From NCBI GenBank assembly GCA_963615565.1, contig CAVEGR010000095.1, positions 1 through 33,596 on the forward strand: a stretch of DNA of 33,596 bases, given 5' to 3'. A program made the translations under genes and the position numbers. This document shows positions 1 to 9,143 of the stretch, one piece after another. Below the pieces are notes generated by a model. It was not told the DNA's origin. It searched no databases and was given only the letters and a program-made list of their open reading frames with translations. This DNA comes from UBA9732 sp963615565. Its GTDB lineage: Bacteria > Spirochaetota > Spirochaetia > Sphaerochaetales > Sphaerochaetaceae. Position 1 is the first letter of the stretch; every line of letters begins with the position of its first letter.

Positions 1-171
1 GGTATAAAATCCTCTGTTTTTGTACTCTTCACTAGCAGGAGACACCTCAAAATTGACGTGCGGAAACGAGTCATAAAGTAATTGAGGATTAGCTCCTGCA
101 ATAAGAGAAACAGTTGCATTAAGAGAAAAAACAACAAGTAAAATTATAGATATAGAAAGAACCTTTTTCAT
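1..171 (-). CDS. 5' end of an exported protein (partial, runs off window)
   Basis: This is the N-terminal 57 codons of a gene that continues past the left edge. It starts at the ATG at 171-169 and opens with a clear signal peptide: two lysines, then a hydrophobic core (VLSISIILLVVFSLNATVSL), with likely cleavage near an A-G-A stretch at about residues 26-28. No lipobox cysteine is visible, so the product is probably periplasmic or outer-membrane. A GGAG lies about 13 nt upstream, a rather long spacing. It follows the split beta-barrel gene by 36 nt on the same strand, so the two may be cotranscribed and may act together at the cell surface. The visible part does not identify a family. Confidence 0.6.
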   Translation of the reverse strand, partial: MKKVLSISIILLVVFSLNATVSLIAGANPQLLYDSFPHVNFEVSPASEEYKNRGFYT

Positions 172-207
172 TCAAAAACAAAACTCCATACAGCGAGCCT
201 TTAGAAA

Positions 208-2084
208 CTAGAATGGTTTGTAAGTTACACCCAAGATAAGTTGGAAGTCTGAAGCATCTTGTCCTTTAATGTTAAAGATGTTGTTCATATTCACAAAATC
301 AACTGCTGCACTGACAGAAAGATTATCAAGCAGTTCATATGTTGCAGAAAGGCCAATATCTAATGTGTACCAAATGCTATCTCTTTTGGAAGTATCATAG
401 CGGTAGTTGCCTGTTTTATCTTGACTTGTAATACCACTGTAAGCTGTCTTGTAATCTTCTTCACTCGTATGAGCTGGAATTTCAGACCATATTGTCCAAA
501 GGTCATGAGTTCCATGCATCATAAAGAAAGTTCTACCACCAAGTGTAAGTTTATCTTTTTCCCATGTAACACTAAGATTTGCAACAAGACTATCTGGACC
601 ATAAGTATAACCAATTACATATTCGTCATAAAGCATATCAGTTCCGTCATAGCAGTCTTCATAAGAGTAAAGTCTATACTTGACAGCTGCAATGTAATTT
701 AAGCCATAATCAGAACCGCTGCCTGGATTTCTTAGATATGTAAATGGTTGTACATAAACAAATTCCGGATTAATTGTAAGTGTTCCTTTTAGTGCACCTG
801 TTATGTACTTAGCACCAATAAGATATGCTTTTGCATCTGGTGTGACAGCATCATCCTTATTTGGCCCAGGGCTTGTTTCAAAACCTGGCATTGCAAAATT
901 ATCAAGAAGTACTTGAGCATAAATGCCCAATCCTTTGATTGGCGTATAATTTATTTCAAACCCAAGAGTAGAATTTGTATTACTTGGAATATATGCGTTG
1001 TGCATGAAGTACATTGGAGAGAGAGCTGTAAATTGTATACTTCCAGAAGGAGAGTCATAAGTAATGGCTTCTGTTACAGCAATTGAAAGTTTATCATCAA
1101 TAATGCGTCCTTCAAAACGGTGTGCTGCATAAAATGCTATCCCTTCAACTTCAAATGAGCTTCTATTCTTATAATTACCATGATAGACACTGTCAGTTGT
1201 CGTCGCACCATCGCCGTTTTGGGTTTCATCCTTATAATAGTAGTTAGTTTTACTAGTGGAGAATGAAAGAAGATATGTGTATTTGAATTTTCCAGTTTTA
1301 GAGTACGCTGTAAAGCGTGCCATGTCATGATATGGGAAGTTATCACTCAAAACAAGATTTCCTGTAGTTCCACTTCCCCAATTAAGACGGTCTCGTCCAA
1401 TTTGAACGCTCCATCCGTCTCCTCCAACAGAGAAAAAAGCTCTGCTAGGAAAATTTACATCAAGAAGTTTAAAATCAAGCTCAAAATTCTGTAATGTTGG
1501 AATATTTGAATTAAGTCTTGTAGAGCCAATTTCTTTTGCTCCACGAATTGAATTTGATAAATAAGCATTAAAGAAGGTATAGAAGTTATTTCCAATATAT
1601 GTCTGCCAATCTACTTCAAAAAAAGGCGTGTTCTTTGTTAAGTCTTGACCATACCACCAAAGTTTTCTTCCTGCAAATGCAGTTTCTGATATGTTGTTTT
1701 TGTCTGATCTTGTAATTGCATCATCTTTTAAACCGTCATATGTATGTGCATATATGTCAAGATTCAAAAATCCGTCTAATTCAATACCCCCCCCGCAAAT
1801 TGGATACTAGGTTCCTCATAAAGGGCTTCTTGGACATTCTCATAAACGTCTTTTAAGTATTCAGGAACACTATTTTGGTCAATAATATTGAGCATTTTTA
1901 CAAGCTCATCACCGCTGTAAGGTCCTGTTGTGGATGGCATTGCATGTCCTGTTGCGAGGTATAATTTTACCATGTTTTTGTAGACAGAGCTGTCCACACT
2001 ATAAATTTTTTGTGCATTTGAAGATGCAAAAACTAGCGACATTGCTATACATAAAAGCAACACAATTGAGGCTGTTTTTTTCAT
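208..2084 (-). CDS. Outer-membrane beta-barrel protein, frame-shifted at a poly-G tract (possibly phase-variable)
   Basis: Two open frames belong to one gene. The first runs from 2084 to a TAG at 1778-1776, about 102 aa with a signal peptide (MKKTASIVLLLC..., cleavage near SSNA). The second continues in another frame to 208, about 519 aa. They meet at an 8-G run (1794-1787 on this strand). Adding one G would join them into about 625 aa. The long part has alternating aromatic/polar strand patterns, a WGSGTTGNLVLSDN segment resembling Wzi-type capsule-assembly barrels, and a C-terminal phenylalanine (GVTYKPF) typical of barrel proteins recognised by BamA. I chose the ATG at 2084 over 2090 because the AGGGAGGG ribosome site is 8 nt from 2084 but only 2 nt from 2090. 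With 8 G the gene reads as off. Wzi-like is a tentative family call; a sequencing error in the tract is the main alternative. Confidence 0.7.
1787..1794 (-). repeat. Poly-G tract (8 G) inside the beta-barrel coding sequence
   Basis: A run of eight C on the plus strand is eight G on the coding strand, lying about 97 codons into the barrel gene. With 8 G translation ends nine bases past the tract in a TAG. Nine or six G would restore one long frame. Tracts of this length are prone to slipped-strand mispairing, and variable poly-G runs control surface-protein genes in Treponema pallidum. Confidence 0.85.
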
Positions 2085-2176
2085 AATCATTTCCCTCCCT
2101 TTTGGAACAACTTTTCAAAATACTCTAAATCTGTTACTTGAGGAGTATATCACACTGTGCCTCTTTGAAAAAACCT

Positions 2177-3277
2177 CTACAGAACATTTTTTACTTCTTC
2201 AAGAAGAGATGTCATATAAACCCATTCATCTAAAGCAACTTCTGCAGAGGCTATCATGTTGGCACGTTCACCCAAATGAGAAAGCTCAAACGATAGCTCC
2301 ATACAACACTCTTCTATGATTTTTTTATATGTTTGTGGAATTGTAGACCCTTCTCCTCCAATTATCACCTTTGTGGAACCTGTAACTTTTGACGCCAAAG
2401 TCAGTGCTTTTCCAAGGGTTTCTAATGCTTCTTGTGTTACATTTGGCCACAAATCCTGCAGGTGGTCGTCTCTATTGCTTGACAATGCCCAAGCCGATAC
2501 TACTGCTTCTAAACACCCTATATCACCACACCAGCATAAGCCTGTTTGTGACATCTTCAGATGCCCAAAGTCATTATAATCTGCAAAGACCTTGCCGTTT
2601 TGAATGAAAGCAAGATTAATATTATCTCCCCAATTTAAGTACATAACAGGCCCGCTGGATTCTAGAAAATCTGATGTAGAAACAAAACGTTCAGCTAGCA
2701 CAAGTGCTGCAGTAGAATTGCGAACGCATGCTTTTACTTTAAGTACTTGAGCAAAAGCCTCTGCCATAGGAATATTTTTCCATGGAAGATATGAGCATTC
2801 AAGAATAGTAGTAGAATCTTCAGAAATACGCCCAGAAACAGTAATTCCAGCACCTAAGACCTTACTGGAATCTACTAATTTCATCACTCGAATACAGCTT
2901 TTAATAATACTAACACAGAACTCTTCTACAGAAACCTTTGTATACGTAGGAATACGTTCAAATTTAATTGGGTTTGCTCTAAGATCACAAAGAGAAATAG
3001 TTGTATTTCTGCTTTCAATATTCACAGAAAGAACAAAGGAAGAATTAGGAATGAGCTTTAAAGCAGTGGCTTTACGGCCATTTGAGCTTTCAATTTTTCC
3101 AAATTTCTCAATAAAGCCTTCAGAAACCAAAGATTCAACAATTTCACCAACAGAGACTTTGTTTAAGTCCAAAAGTCTAGCAAGTTCAGCCCGAGAGAGA
3201 TTTTCATCTCTTCTAATTGCTCCAAGCACCCTTGCAGTATTTATGGTTCTTGCCGATTTTGGTTGTGAAAGCTTCAT
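2177..3277 (-). CDS. ROK-family transcriptional regulator (NagC/XylR type)
   Basis: A 366-aa protein with an N-terminal winged helix-turn-helix (about residues 10-75: LSRAELARLLDLNKVSVGEIV followed by a GRKATAL wing) and a C-terminal ROK sugar-kinase fold. The ROK zinc site is visible as GH (238-239) followed by CWCGDIGC (248-255), so H239, C248, C250 and C255 are the probable ligands. The catalytic Asp of ROK kinases (usual N-D-A) is replaced in RNSTAAL (186-192), which fits a pure regulator rather than a kinase. Start is the ATG with a GGGGTGA upstream. It begins 22 nt after oppF on the same strand and probably shares its transcript, so it likely senses a sugar or amino-sugar signal and controls the opp genes and/or the beta-barrel gene. 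The effector is not readable from sequence. Confidence 0.85.
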   Translation of the reverse strand: MKLSQPKSARTINTARVLGAIRRDENLSRAELARLLDLNKVSVGEIVESLVSEGFIEKFGKIESSNGRKATALKLIPNSSFVLSVNIESRNTTISLCDLRANPIKFERIPTYTKVSVEEFCVSIIKSCIRVMKLVDSSKVLGAGITVSGRISEDSTTILECSYLPWKNIPMAEAFAQVLKVKACVRNSTAALVLAERFVSTSDFLESSGPVMYLNWGDNINLAFIQNGKVFADYNDFGHLKMSQTGLCWCGDIGCLEAVVSAWALSSNRDDHLQDLWPNVTQEALETLGKALTLASKVTGSTKVIIGGEGSTIPQTYKKIIEECCMELSFELSHLGERANMIASAEVALDEWVYMTSLLEEVKNVL

Positions 3278-3299
3278 TTTTCACCCCTGTTTATAATTC

Positions 3300-4376
3300 T
3301 TAGTTTTCAGCAACAATCTTTGAATATTTCTCAAACTCTGCGTCATCACAAAGTACAAAATGTCCTTTTGTAACTTCTCTGAATGTAGGAGTACTGCTTC
3401 TATAATCATGATCAGCAACTGGATTATAGACAATTCTCTTTCTATTCTTTTCGTAGTTTGGATCTGGCTGAGGAATTGCACTTAATAGAGATCTTGTATA
3501 AGGATGAAGTGGATGCTTAAAGAGCTCATCTGAGTCTGCAAGTTCAACCATTTTTCCATAATACATAACACCAATTCTATCAGAGAAATACTTAACAACA
3601 CTGAGATCATGGGCAATAAAGAGAATTGTAAGTCCCATTTTCTCTCTAAGGTCATTAAGAAGGTTCATAACTTGAGCTCTAATAGAAACATCCAAAGCAC
3701 TGATAGGCTCATCTGCAATAATCAAAGATGGCTCCATGATAATAGCACGAGCAATACCAATTCTTTGTCTCTGTCCGCCAGAGAACTCGTGTGGATAACG
3801 AGAGGCATGTTCTTTTACAAGACCAACAGTCTCAAGCATTTCATAGACTCTCTTGTCTATGTACTCTTTATCCTTGACTCCCTTGATAACAAGTCCCTCT
3901 GCAATAATGTCTCTGACTGTCATACGAGGGTCTAAAGAGGCAATAGGGTCCTGAAAAATCATCTGAATCTGGTTTAATAGGCTACGATCCACGTTTTTGT
4001 GGTCATGTTTTGCTTGAGCCATTAAAGCCTTATTCTCAGCAATAGTTTTATCAAGTTCTGCTAAGCGAGCACTGTCTTTACAGGTCTTTTTCTCTGCCCT
4101 TGCTGCAGAAATTGCATCTTTGTAAGACTGAACTCCAGCACAAATTCTCTGTCCTTTAAAATAGACACTACCACTTGTGCAATCATAAAGTCTTATGATT
4201 GATCTTCCAGTTGTTGTCTTTCCACAACCAGATTCACCAACTAATCCAAAAACTTCACCTTTGTGGATTTCAAAACTTACGTTATCTACAGCTTTGTTGA
4301 CTGTATGTCTATCAAGCTTGAAGTATTGGCACAAGTTTTCAACTTTAAGTAAAACTTCTGTGTTGTCTTGTTTCAT
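3300..4376 (-). CDS. oppF: Oligopeptide-type ABC transporter ATPase OppF
   Basis: A 358-aa cytoplasmic ATP-hydrolysing subunit. Walker A is GESGCGKT (47-54), the Q-loop is MIFQDP (139-144), the ABC signature is FSGGQRQR (198-205), Walker B is LIIADEP (about 218-224) and the H-loop is FIAHD. Between the first strands and the Q-loop lies a charged, helix-prone insert of about 55 residues (80-135, rich in K, A, E) that standard OppF proteins lack or keep much shorter. The C-terminal oligo_HPY region (HPYTRSLLSAIPQPD) is present. ATG overlaps the oppD stop by 4 nt (ATGA) with GGAGG in front, so translation is coupled. It should pair with OppD as the two motor subunits of the importer. Confidence 0.92.
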   Translation of the reverse strand: MKQDNTEVLLKVENLCQYFKLDRHTVNKAVDNVSFEIHKGEVFGLVGESGCGKTTTGRSIIRLYDCTSGSVYFKGQRICAGVQSYKDAISAARAEKKTCKDSARLAELDKTIAENKALMAQAKHDHKNVDRSLLNQIQMIFQDPIASLDPRMTVRDIIAEGLVIKGVKDKEYIDKRVYEMLETVGLVKEHASRYPHEFSGGQRQRIGIARAIIMEPSLIIADEPISALDVSIRAQVMNLLNDLREKMGLTILFIAHDLSVVKYFSDRIGVMYYGKMVELADSDELFKHPLHPYTRSLLSAIPQPDPNYEKNRKRIVYNPVADHDYRSSTPTFREVTKGHFVLCDDAEFEKYSKIVAEN

Positions 4377-6520
4377 TGTTCACCTCCACGCTTGTTCATT
4401 CTAGTTATACGATCCCGTACAATCTCTGGCATCTCAACATGTGGTGCATTTGGATGCAACAGCCATGTTGCTGCATAATGAGTATCTGTAATCTTAAACA
4501 TTGGTGGTTGTTCTTCAAAATCAATTTCCATTGCATACTTGTTTCTAGCAGCAAAAGCATCTCCCTTTGGAGGATAAATCATATTAGGAGGAGTTCCTGG
4601 AATTGATTCAAGCTTGTTACCCTTGCTATCAAGATCTGGAATAGAGGCCAAGAGAGCCCAAGTATAAGGATGTGCAGGACTGTAGAAAACTTCATCTGCA
4701 GTTCCATACTCAACAATCTTTCCTGCATACATAACAGCAATTCTGTCTGCCATGTTAGCAACAACACCAAGGTCGTGAGTAATGAAAATAACAGAAAGAT
4801 TCCTTTCCTTCTTAAGCTTGTTGATAAGCTCAAGAATCTGTGCCTGAATAGTTACATCCAATGCTGTAGTTGGCTCATCACAAATTAAGATGTCTGGGTT
4901 AGCTGTCAAAGAAATTGCAATAACAATTCTTTGTCTCATACCACCGGAGAATTCAAACGGATACTGTCTGTATCTCTTTCTGGCTTCAGAGATTCCAACC
5001 TGTTCCATGACTCTAATTGCTCGGTCTTTTGCCATTGACTTTGTAACCACTCGTATTTCACTCATTGCTGTCTCACGGAGCCAAAGAATGAAATTGTGAC
5101 TTCTCTTAGTAAAGTCAAACTTTGCAACATCTTCTATTCTCTTTTCAAACTGCTCTTGCATGTTTGAAAGAATTTTAACAAGGTTTCCTTGAACAAGTTT
5201 AAGATCAGACAATGACAATGGAGCAACTTTTGCTTCTGGAGCTTTTCCCTTTGCTTCAAGTTTTTCATAACGAGCAGTTTGCTTGATAAATCTCTTTTCC
5301 TCTGCAAGGTTTCCTTTTACATCATCATAATAAGTCTTTACTGCACTAGTAAGACTTACTTTGAAAGTATAAGCATAGCTGTCTTTAACAGTCTCCAATG
5401 GATCTATAGCTGTTTCAACTGCAGTTGCTACACTGCGAGCCATTCTATCCATATCGGGCTTTTCAGGCATGTCTGAAGAAATCTTGCGTTTTACGTCTGC
5501 AAGGGCTTCAATTGCAACCTTCATGTCTGCAACAGACTTGTTTGATGTGTACTCAAGTGCAGTCTGAACATCTGCCACAAAGGCCTTAAAATAGGAAGAT
5601 TCAAAAGCCGATACTGTTTTTGCGTTGAGCTCTTTGCTATTTTCATCCCCAATGGTGTTACCTTCAAGAACAATCCAACAACCTAATGCAAAGAAATCTG
5701 GAGCCTCTTGCTCAATTGCGGACTTTAGCATTGCACAACCTTTGTTAAGCAAAGCAGATAAATTATTGTAATTCTTGGATTTAACAACCTCGTGGGCAGC
5801 TTTATTAATCTCAAAAGAAAGAGCCTTCATGGCATCTGCGTCACGCACCACAAAGCGGTCAATTGATGCTTTAAAGTAATCTGCAACCTCCTTGGCTTCT
5901 GAAACTGGATTTGTGACGGCCTCTTTGCTGATTGCAAGAAGCATATCCTCTGCAGCCTTCAAACCGGCAACAGCACTTGAATGGGCCTGCGAATATGGGG
6001 CCTCGTATTTTGCCTGCACACCAACAATCTTCTTGAATGTGATAAACCTAGACTTGTCATCTTTACAGCCACTAGCCTTCATGGCCAAATCAAGCTGCGC
6101 AAGAGTTAATGCAAGTTTCCTATGACTCTCTTTTCTGTTTGCCTTATTCTTGAGAATCATGGCCTCTGTAATTTGGTTTCCAATTCTCATGATAGGATTC
6201 AACGAAGATAGCGGATCCTGGAACACCATGGAAATTTTGTCACCACGAATCTTGTGGAAATCGTCCTCGCTAATCTTCAAGAGATCTTTTCCGTCATACA
6301 AGATTTCTCCACTCTCCACTATTGTGTTTCCAGCCGATATTCCCAAGATTGTTTTACTTGTAGCTGATTTTCCACTTCCTGATTCACCAACAATTGCTAG
6401 AGTTTCACCCTTATAAAGATCAAACGAGATATCTCTAACAGCTTGGAGTTTTCCATTGATTGTTCTAAATGAAATGGTCAGGTCTTTTACCTGAAGTTTC
6501 TTTTCTCTATTTTCTGTCAT
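4373..6520 (-). CDS. oppD: Oligopeptide-type ABC transporter ATPase OppD with a very large internal insert
   Basis: A 715-aa ATPase, about twice the usual 330-350 aa. Walker A GESGSGKS (45-52) and Q-loop MVFQDPLSSLNP (98-109) are normal, as are the signature FSGGMRQR (524-531), Walker B ILICDEP (544-550) and H-loop FITHD. Between about residues 130 and 500 sits a roughly 370-aa, Ala/Lys/Glu-rich, largely helical stretch with no obvious homology to ABC domains. It falls in the helical subdomain region that contacts the permeases. The oligo_HPY tail lacks the cysteines that ligate a cluster in some OppD/DppD proteins (GDAFAARNKYAMEIDF instead of a Cys-rich form); I recall cysteine-free forms in other bacteria, so this is a subfamily trait. 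It shares one base with the oppC stop (TAATG). Confidence 0.92.
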   Translation of the reverse strand: MTENREKKLQVKDLTISFRTINGKLQAVRDISFDLYKGETLAIVGESGSGKSATSKTILGISAGNTIVESGEILYDGKDLLKISEDDFHKIRGDKISMVFQDPLSSLNPIMRIGNQITEAMILKNKANRKESHRKLALTLAQLDLAMKASGCKDDKSRFITFKKIVGVQAKYEAPYSQAHSSAVAGLKAAEDMLLAISKEAVTNPVSEAKEVADYFKASIDRFVVRDADAMKALSFEINKAAHEVVKSKNYNNLSALLNKGCAMLKSAIEQEAPDFFALGCWIVLEGNTIGDENSKELNAKTVSAFESSYFKAFVADVQTALEYTSNKSVADMKVAIEALADVKRKISSDMPEKPDMDRMARSVATAVETAIDPLETVKDSYAYTFKVSLTSAVKTYYDDVKGNLAEEKRFIKQTARYEKLEAKGKAPEAKVAPLSLSDLKLVQGNLVKILSNMQEQFEKRIEDVAKFDFTKRSHNFILWLRETAMSEIRVVTKSMAKDRAIRVMEQVGISEARKRYRQYPFEFSGGMRQRIVIAISLTANPDILICDEPTTALDVTIQAQILELINKLKKERNLSVIFITHDLGVVANMADRIAVMYAGKIVEYGTADEVFYSPAHPYTWALLASIPDLDSKGNKLESIPGTPPNMIYPPKGDAFAARNKYAMEIDFEEQPPMFKITDTHYAATWLLHPNAPHVEMPEIVRDRITRMNKRGGEQ

Positions 6521-8049
6521 TACTCGTCTGCTCCTCTAAGTGCTGGGTTGAAAGCATCTCTGAGACCGTTTCCAAACAAGTTGAACGAAATCTCAAGTAA
6601 AGAGATAAACAAAGCAGGGAAGAAGATGATATGCGGATACGTTGCAAGATAATCTTTTCCGTTTGCAAGCATTGTTCCAACACTGGTCATGGTTGAACTC
6701 TCAAGGTTGATAATACCAAGATATGTCAAGCTTGATTCACTGAAGATAACACCAGGGATAACAAGAACAGAACCAGTAATAAGAGTTCCCAAAGAATTAG
6801 GGAAGATGTGTTTGAACATAAGACGTCCGTTACTTGCACCAAGAGTTCTTGCTGCAAGAACATATTCTTGTCCTTTAAATCTATAGAACTGCATTCTTAC
6901 ACGGGATGCCATTCCAATCCACCCCGTTAACACAAATGCAAACAGTAGGCTCCAAACAGGTCCCACTTTCTTTGCCAAGTGCAACTGGAACAACGTTGCA
7001 ACAACCATGAAAGGAATGTCTACAAGAATATCGCTGATTCTTTCCATGATAAGGTCAAGAGTTCCACCGTAATAACCTTCAACAGCACCATATAAAGAAC
7101 CAATAAAAAGGTTAATGATTGATACTGCAATTGCAAAGAGAAATGAGAATCTTGCACCTTGAGCTAGGCGTGTAAAAATATCCTGTCCAAGAGAGTTTGT
7201 ACCAAAGACAAAGCTAGGTTCAAATCCATATCTGTACTCAAAATATGTATACTTAAAGACACGGCACTTATATGAAACAGAAGAAGAATCTCCAGTGACC
7301 GTTGCATATCTATAACGGTCTTTTGCTTCTGGATTTTCAAGTCCCGGATCTCCTTCTATTCTTAAGGAGCTGTAATTGCCATCATTTCCACTTGTCTTAT
7401 AAACATTTGTGAAATTTCCGTTTTTATCAAGAACAGCAACTCCCTTTGCATTTGCTTCATACCAAATGTTAGCATCACTTACATTTTTAGTCTTAATAGC
7501 AGGATAAATTACTTGTTTTCCAGTTTCATTTTGCCAAGCTTGGATGCTGTCATACTGATCTTGAGAAAGTGTCATATAAATAAAGCCGTTAGCGGTATAA
7601 CTATCAAGCTTTGCAGAATAAAGCGTTTTTCCGTCTTCAGAAACGGTAGCATTATGAATCTCTCTGACAACGTCATAGCCGGTCTCTTCCTCAATTGCTC
7701 TGTAATAGTTGAGGTTGTTGTCTGTCATTTCAACCTTTTGACAGCCATCCCAACCAAGCCACTCAAAGCCCTTTAATTTGGGAAGAAGTTTTGTGTAAGT
7801 TAAATATGTTGTATCAGTAAGACTCTTGGAATAGGTTGTCTCACAGAAAATTGGAACTAATAATGCATACAGAATAAGAATTGCAATAATAATTGTTGCA
7901 ACAATAGAACTCTTATTCTTTCTAAATCGGTGCCATGCATCTTCAAAATAACCAATCTGTTTAGTTTTGAATTTTTCATCACTACTAGAGCGGGAATTGG
8001 TAAATCTAAATTTTTCTGCTGGAATGTGTTGTAAATCAATATTTGCCAT
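6520..8049 (-). CDS. oppC: Oligopeptide-type ABC transporter permease OppC with extended periplasmic domain
   Basis: A 509-aa inner-membrane permease; ordinary OppC is about 300 aa. A cytoplasmic N-terminus (1-45) leads into TM1 (about 47-68), then about 210 residues of predominantly polar, Tyr/Asn/Asp-rich sequence (70-280) before the conserved FGTNSLGQDIFTR entry to the transmembrane core. The EAA coupling loop is visible in EYVLAARTLGASNGRLMFKHIFPNSL-type sequence (about residues 370-395). The extra domain must lie outside the membrane if TM1 is inserted normally, where it could meet the oversized OppA. Its start overlaps the oppB stop by 14 nt. Confidence 0.9.
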   Translation of the reverse strand: MANIDLQHIPAEKFRFTNSRSSSDEKFKTKQIGYFEDAWHRFRKNKSSIVATIIIAILILYALLVPIFCETTYSKSLTDTTYLTYTKLLPKLKGFEWLGWDGCQKVEMTDNNLNYYRAIEEETGYDVVREIHNATVSEDGKTLYSAKLDSYTANGFIYMTLSQDQYDSIQAWQNETGKQVIYPAIKTKNVSDANIWYEANAKGVAVLDKNGNFTNVYKTSGNDGNYSSLRIEGDPGLENPEAKDRYRYATVTGDSSSVSYKCRVFKYTYFEYRYGFEPSFVFGTNSLGQDIFTRLAQGARFSFLFAIAVSIINLFIGSLYGAVEGYYGGTLDLIMERISDILVDIPFMVVATLFQLHLAKKVGPVWSLLFAFVLTGWIGMASRVRMQFYRFKGQEYVLAARTLGASNGRLMFKHIFPNSLGTLITGSVLVIPGVIFSESSLTYLGIINLESSTMTSVGTMLANGKDYLATYPHIIFFPALFISLLEISFNLFGNGLRDAFNPALRGADE

Positions 8050-9019
8050 TTGCCTTACTCCCTATTCTAATACGTGGATCAATAAATCCGTAACTCAAAT
8101 CAAGAAGAATTCCTGAAGCTAGACCAATTATGGTATAGAACGCAGACAACAACATGAAGAAGTTGTAGTCCAATGCAGTAATTGAATTGACATACAAAGG
8201 ACCAACGCCAGGAACAACAAAGATGTTTTCAATGATAAGAGAGCCACCAATAATTCCAATGAACTCAGCAATAATCATTGGTAGGATGACAACCATTGCA
8301 TTTCTAAGCGCATGTCTTCTTGTTGTCTGAGCCTTTGTAAGACCCTTTGTTCTTGCAAGAAGAAGATATTCACTTGTAAGAACCTCAGTTAATTCAGCAC
8401 GAGTGTAACGTGCAAAACCAGCAACAGAACCAAAGGCCAAGGAAATAACAGCTGGCAACATTGAATGGAACATTGACCATGTAAAATAGTTAGTTCCACT
8501 GTTCATAACAAGAGGAAACAGTTTTAGCTTAAAACACAAGAAATACTGAACCAAGAAGGCGTAAACGTAACTTGGAACAGAAACAAAAACCATAACTCCT
8601 GTGGAGATTACATGGTCCTGCCACTTGTTCTTCTTAAGGGCCGCATAAATTCCAAGTATAAGCCCAAGTGGAACAGAAAAAATCATTGCATAAACATTTA
8701 AAAGAATTGTAGCAGGCAGTTTGCTAAGGAAGATTTGCATACAATCTTGACCAATATACAAAGATTCACTAACACCCCAGTCTCCTGTAAACAATGTTCT
8801 AGTTATGAAATTCCAATACTGTTGAATTAAAGGGATAGAATTTCCGTTTGCGTCCACAAGTCCCTGGCGAACTCTTCGCTGCAGAACCAAGGACATATCT
8901 TTACCAAACTGCTGTGCCGGAATATTTGGAAGCAATCTAATAAGGAGAAAACATCCCGATATAATCACAAAAAACGTCAGAAGCATAAGTAACATACGCT
9001 TTATGACATATTTAACCAT
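8036..9019 (-). CDS. oppB: Oligopeptide-type ABC transporter permease OppB
   Basis: A 327-aa inner-membrane permease of normal length with about six transmembrane helices. It has the OppB-type N-terminal helix (VKYVIKRMLLMLLTFFVI), an EAA loop near EYLLLARTKGLTKAQTTRRH, and the conserved tail IENIFVVPGVGPLYVNSI...DYNFFM. I start it at the ATG at 9019 because GAGAGG is 6 nt upstream; a TTG two codons earlier would sit on the ribosome site. It forms the translocation pore with OppC. It follows oppA by 124 nt, with a terminator-like hairpin between them. Confidence 0.92.
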   Translation of the reverse strand: MVKYVIKRMLLMLLTFFVIISGCFLLIRLLPNIPAQQFGKDMSLVLQRRVRQGLVDANGNSIPLIQQYWNFITRTLFTGDWGVSESLYIGQDCMQIFLSKLPATILLNVYAMIFSVPLGLILGIYAALKKNKWQDHVISTGVMVFVSVPSYVYAFLVQYFLCFKLKLFPLVMNSGTNYFTWSMFHSMLPAVISLAFGSVAGFARYTRAELTEVLTSEYLLLARTKGLTKAQTTRRHALRNAMVVILPMIIAEFIGIIGGSLIIENIFVVPGVGPLYVNSITALDYNFFMLLSAFYTIIGLASGILLDLSYGFIDPRIRIGSKANGKY

Positions 9020-9091
9020 AATCAACCTCTCTCTATGGTAATGCGTAGGAACGGGTTAGGAACCAGCGCCCGTGTATTACTATAAAAAGCC

Positions 9092-9117
9092 TCACCAGTG
9101 CTTTTTTGCACTGGTGA
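9092..9117 (-). terminator. Hairpin between oppA and oppB, probable leaky terminator or 3'-end stabiliser
   Basis: A perfect 10-bp inverted repeat (TCACCAGTGC / GCACTGGTGA) with a 6-nt loop, followed on the minus strand by GGCTTTTTATAG. It sits between the binding-protein gene and the permease genes of the same operon. Such elements commonly stop most transcripts after the binding-protein gene or protect its mRNA, giving excess OppA. The short T-run suggests partial termination. Confidence 0.75.
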
Positions 9118-9143
9118 AGCTGTAAGTTACAAAGAGTTAAGAC

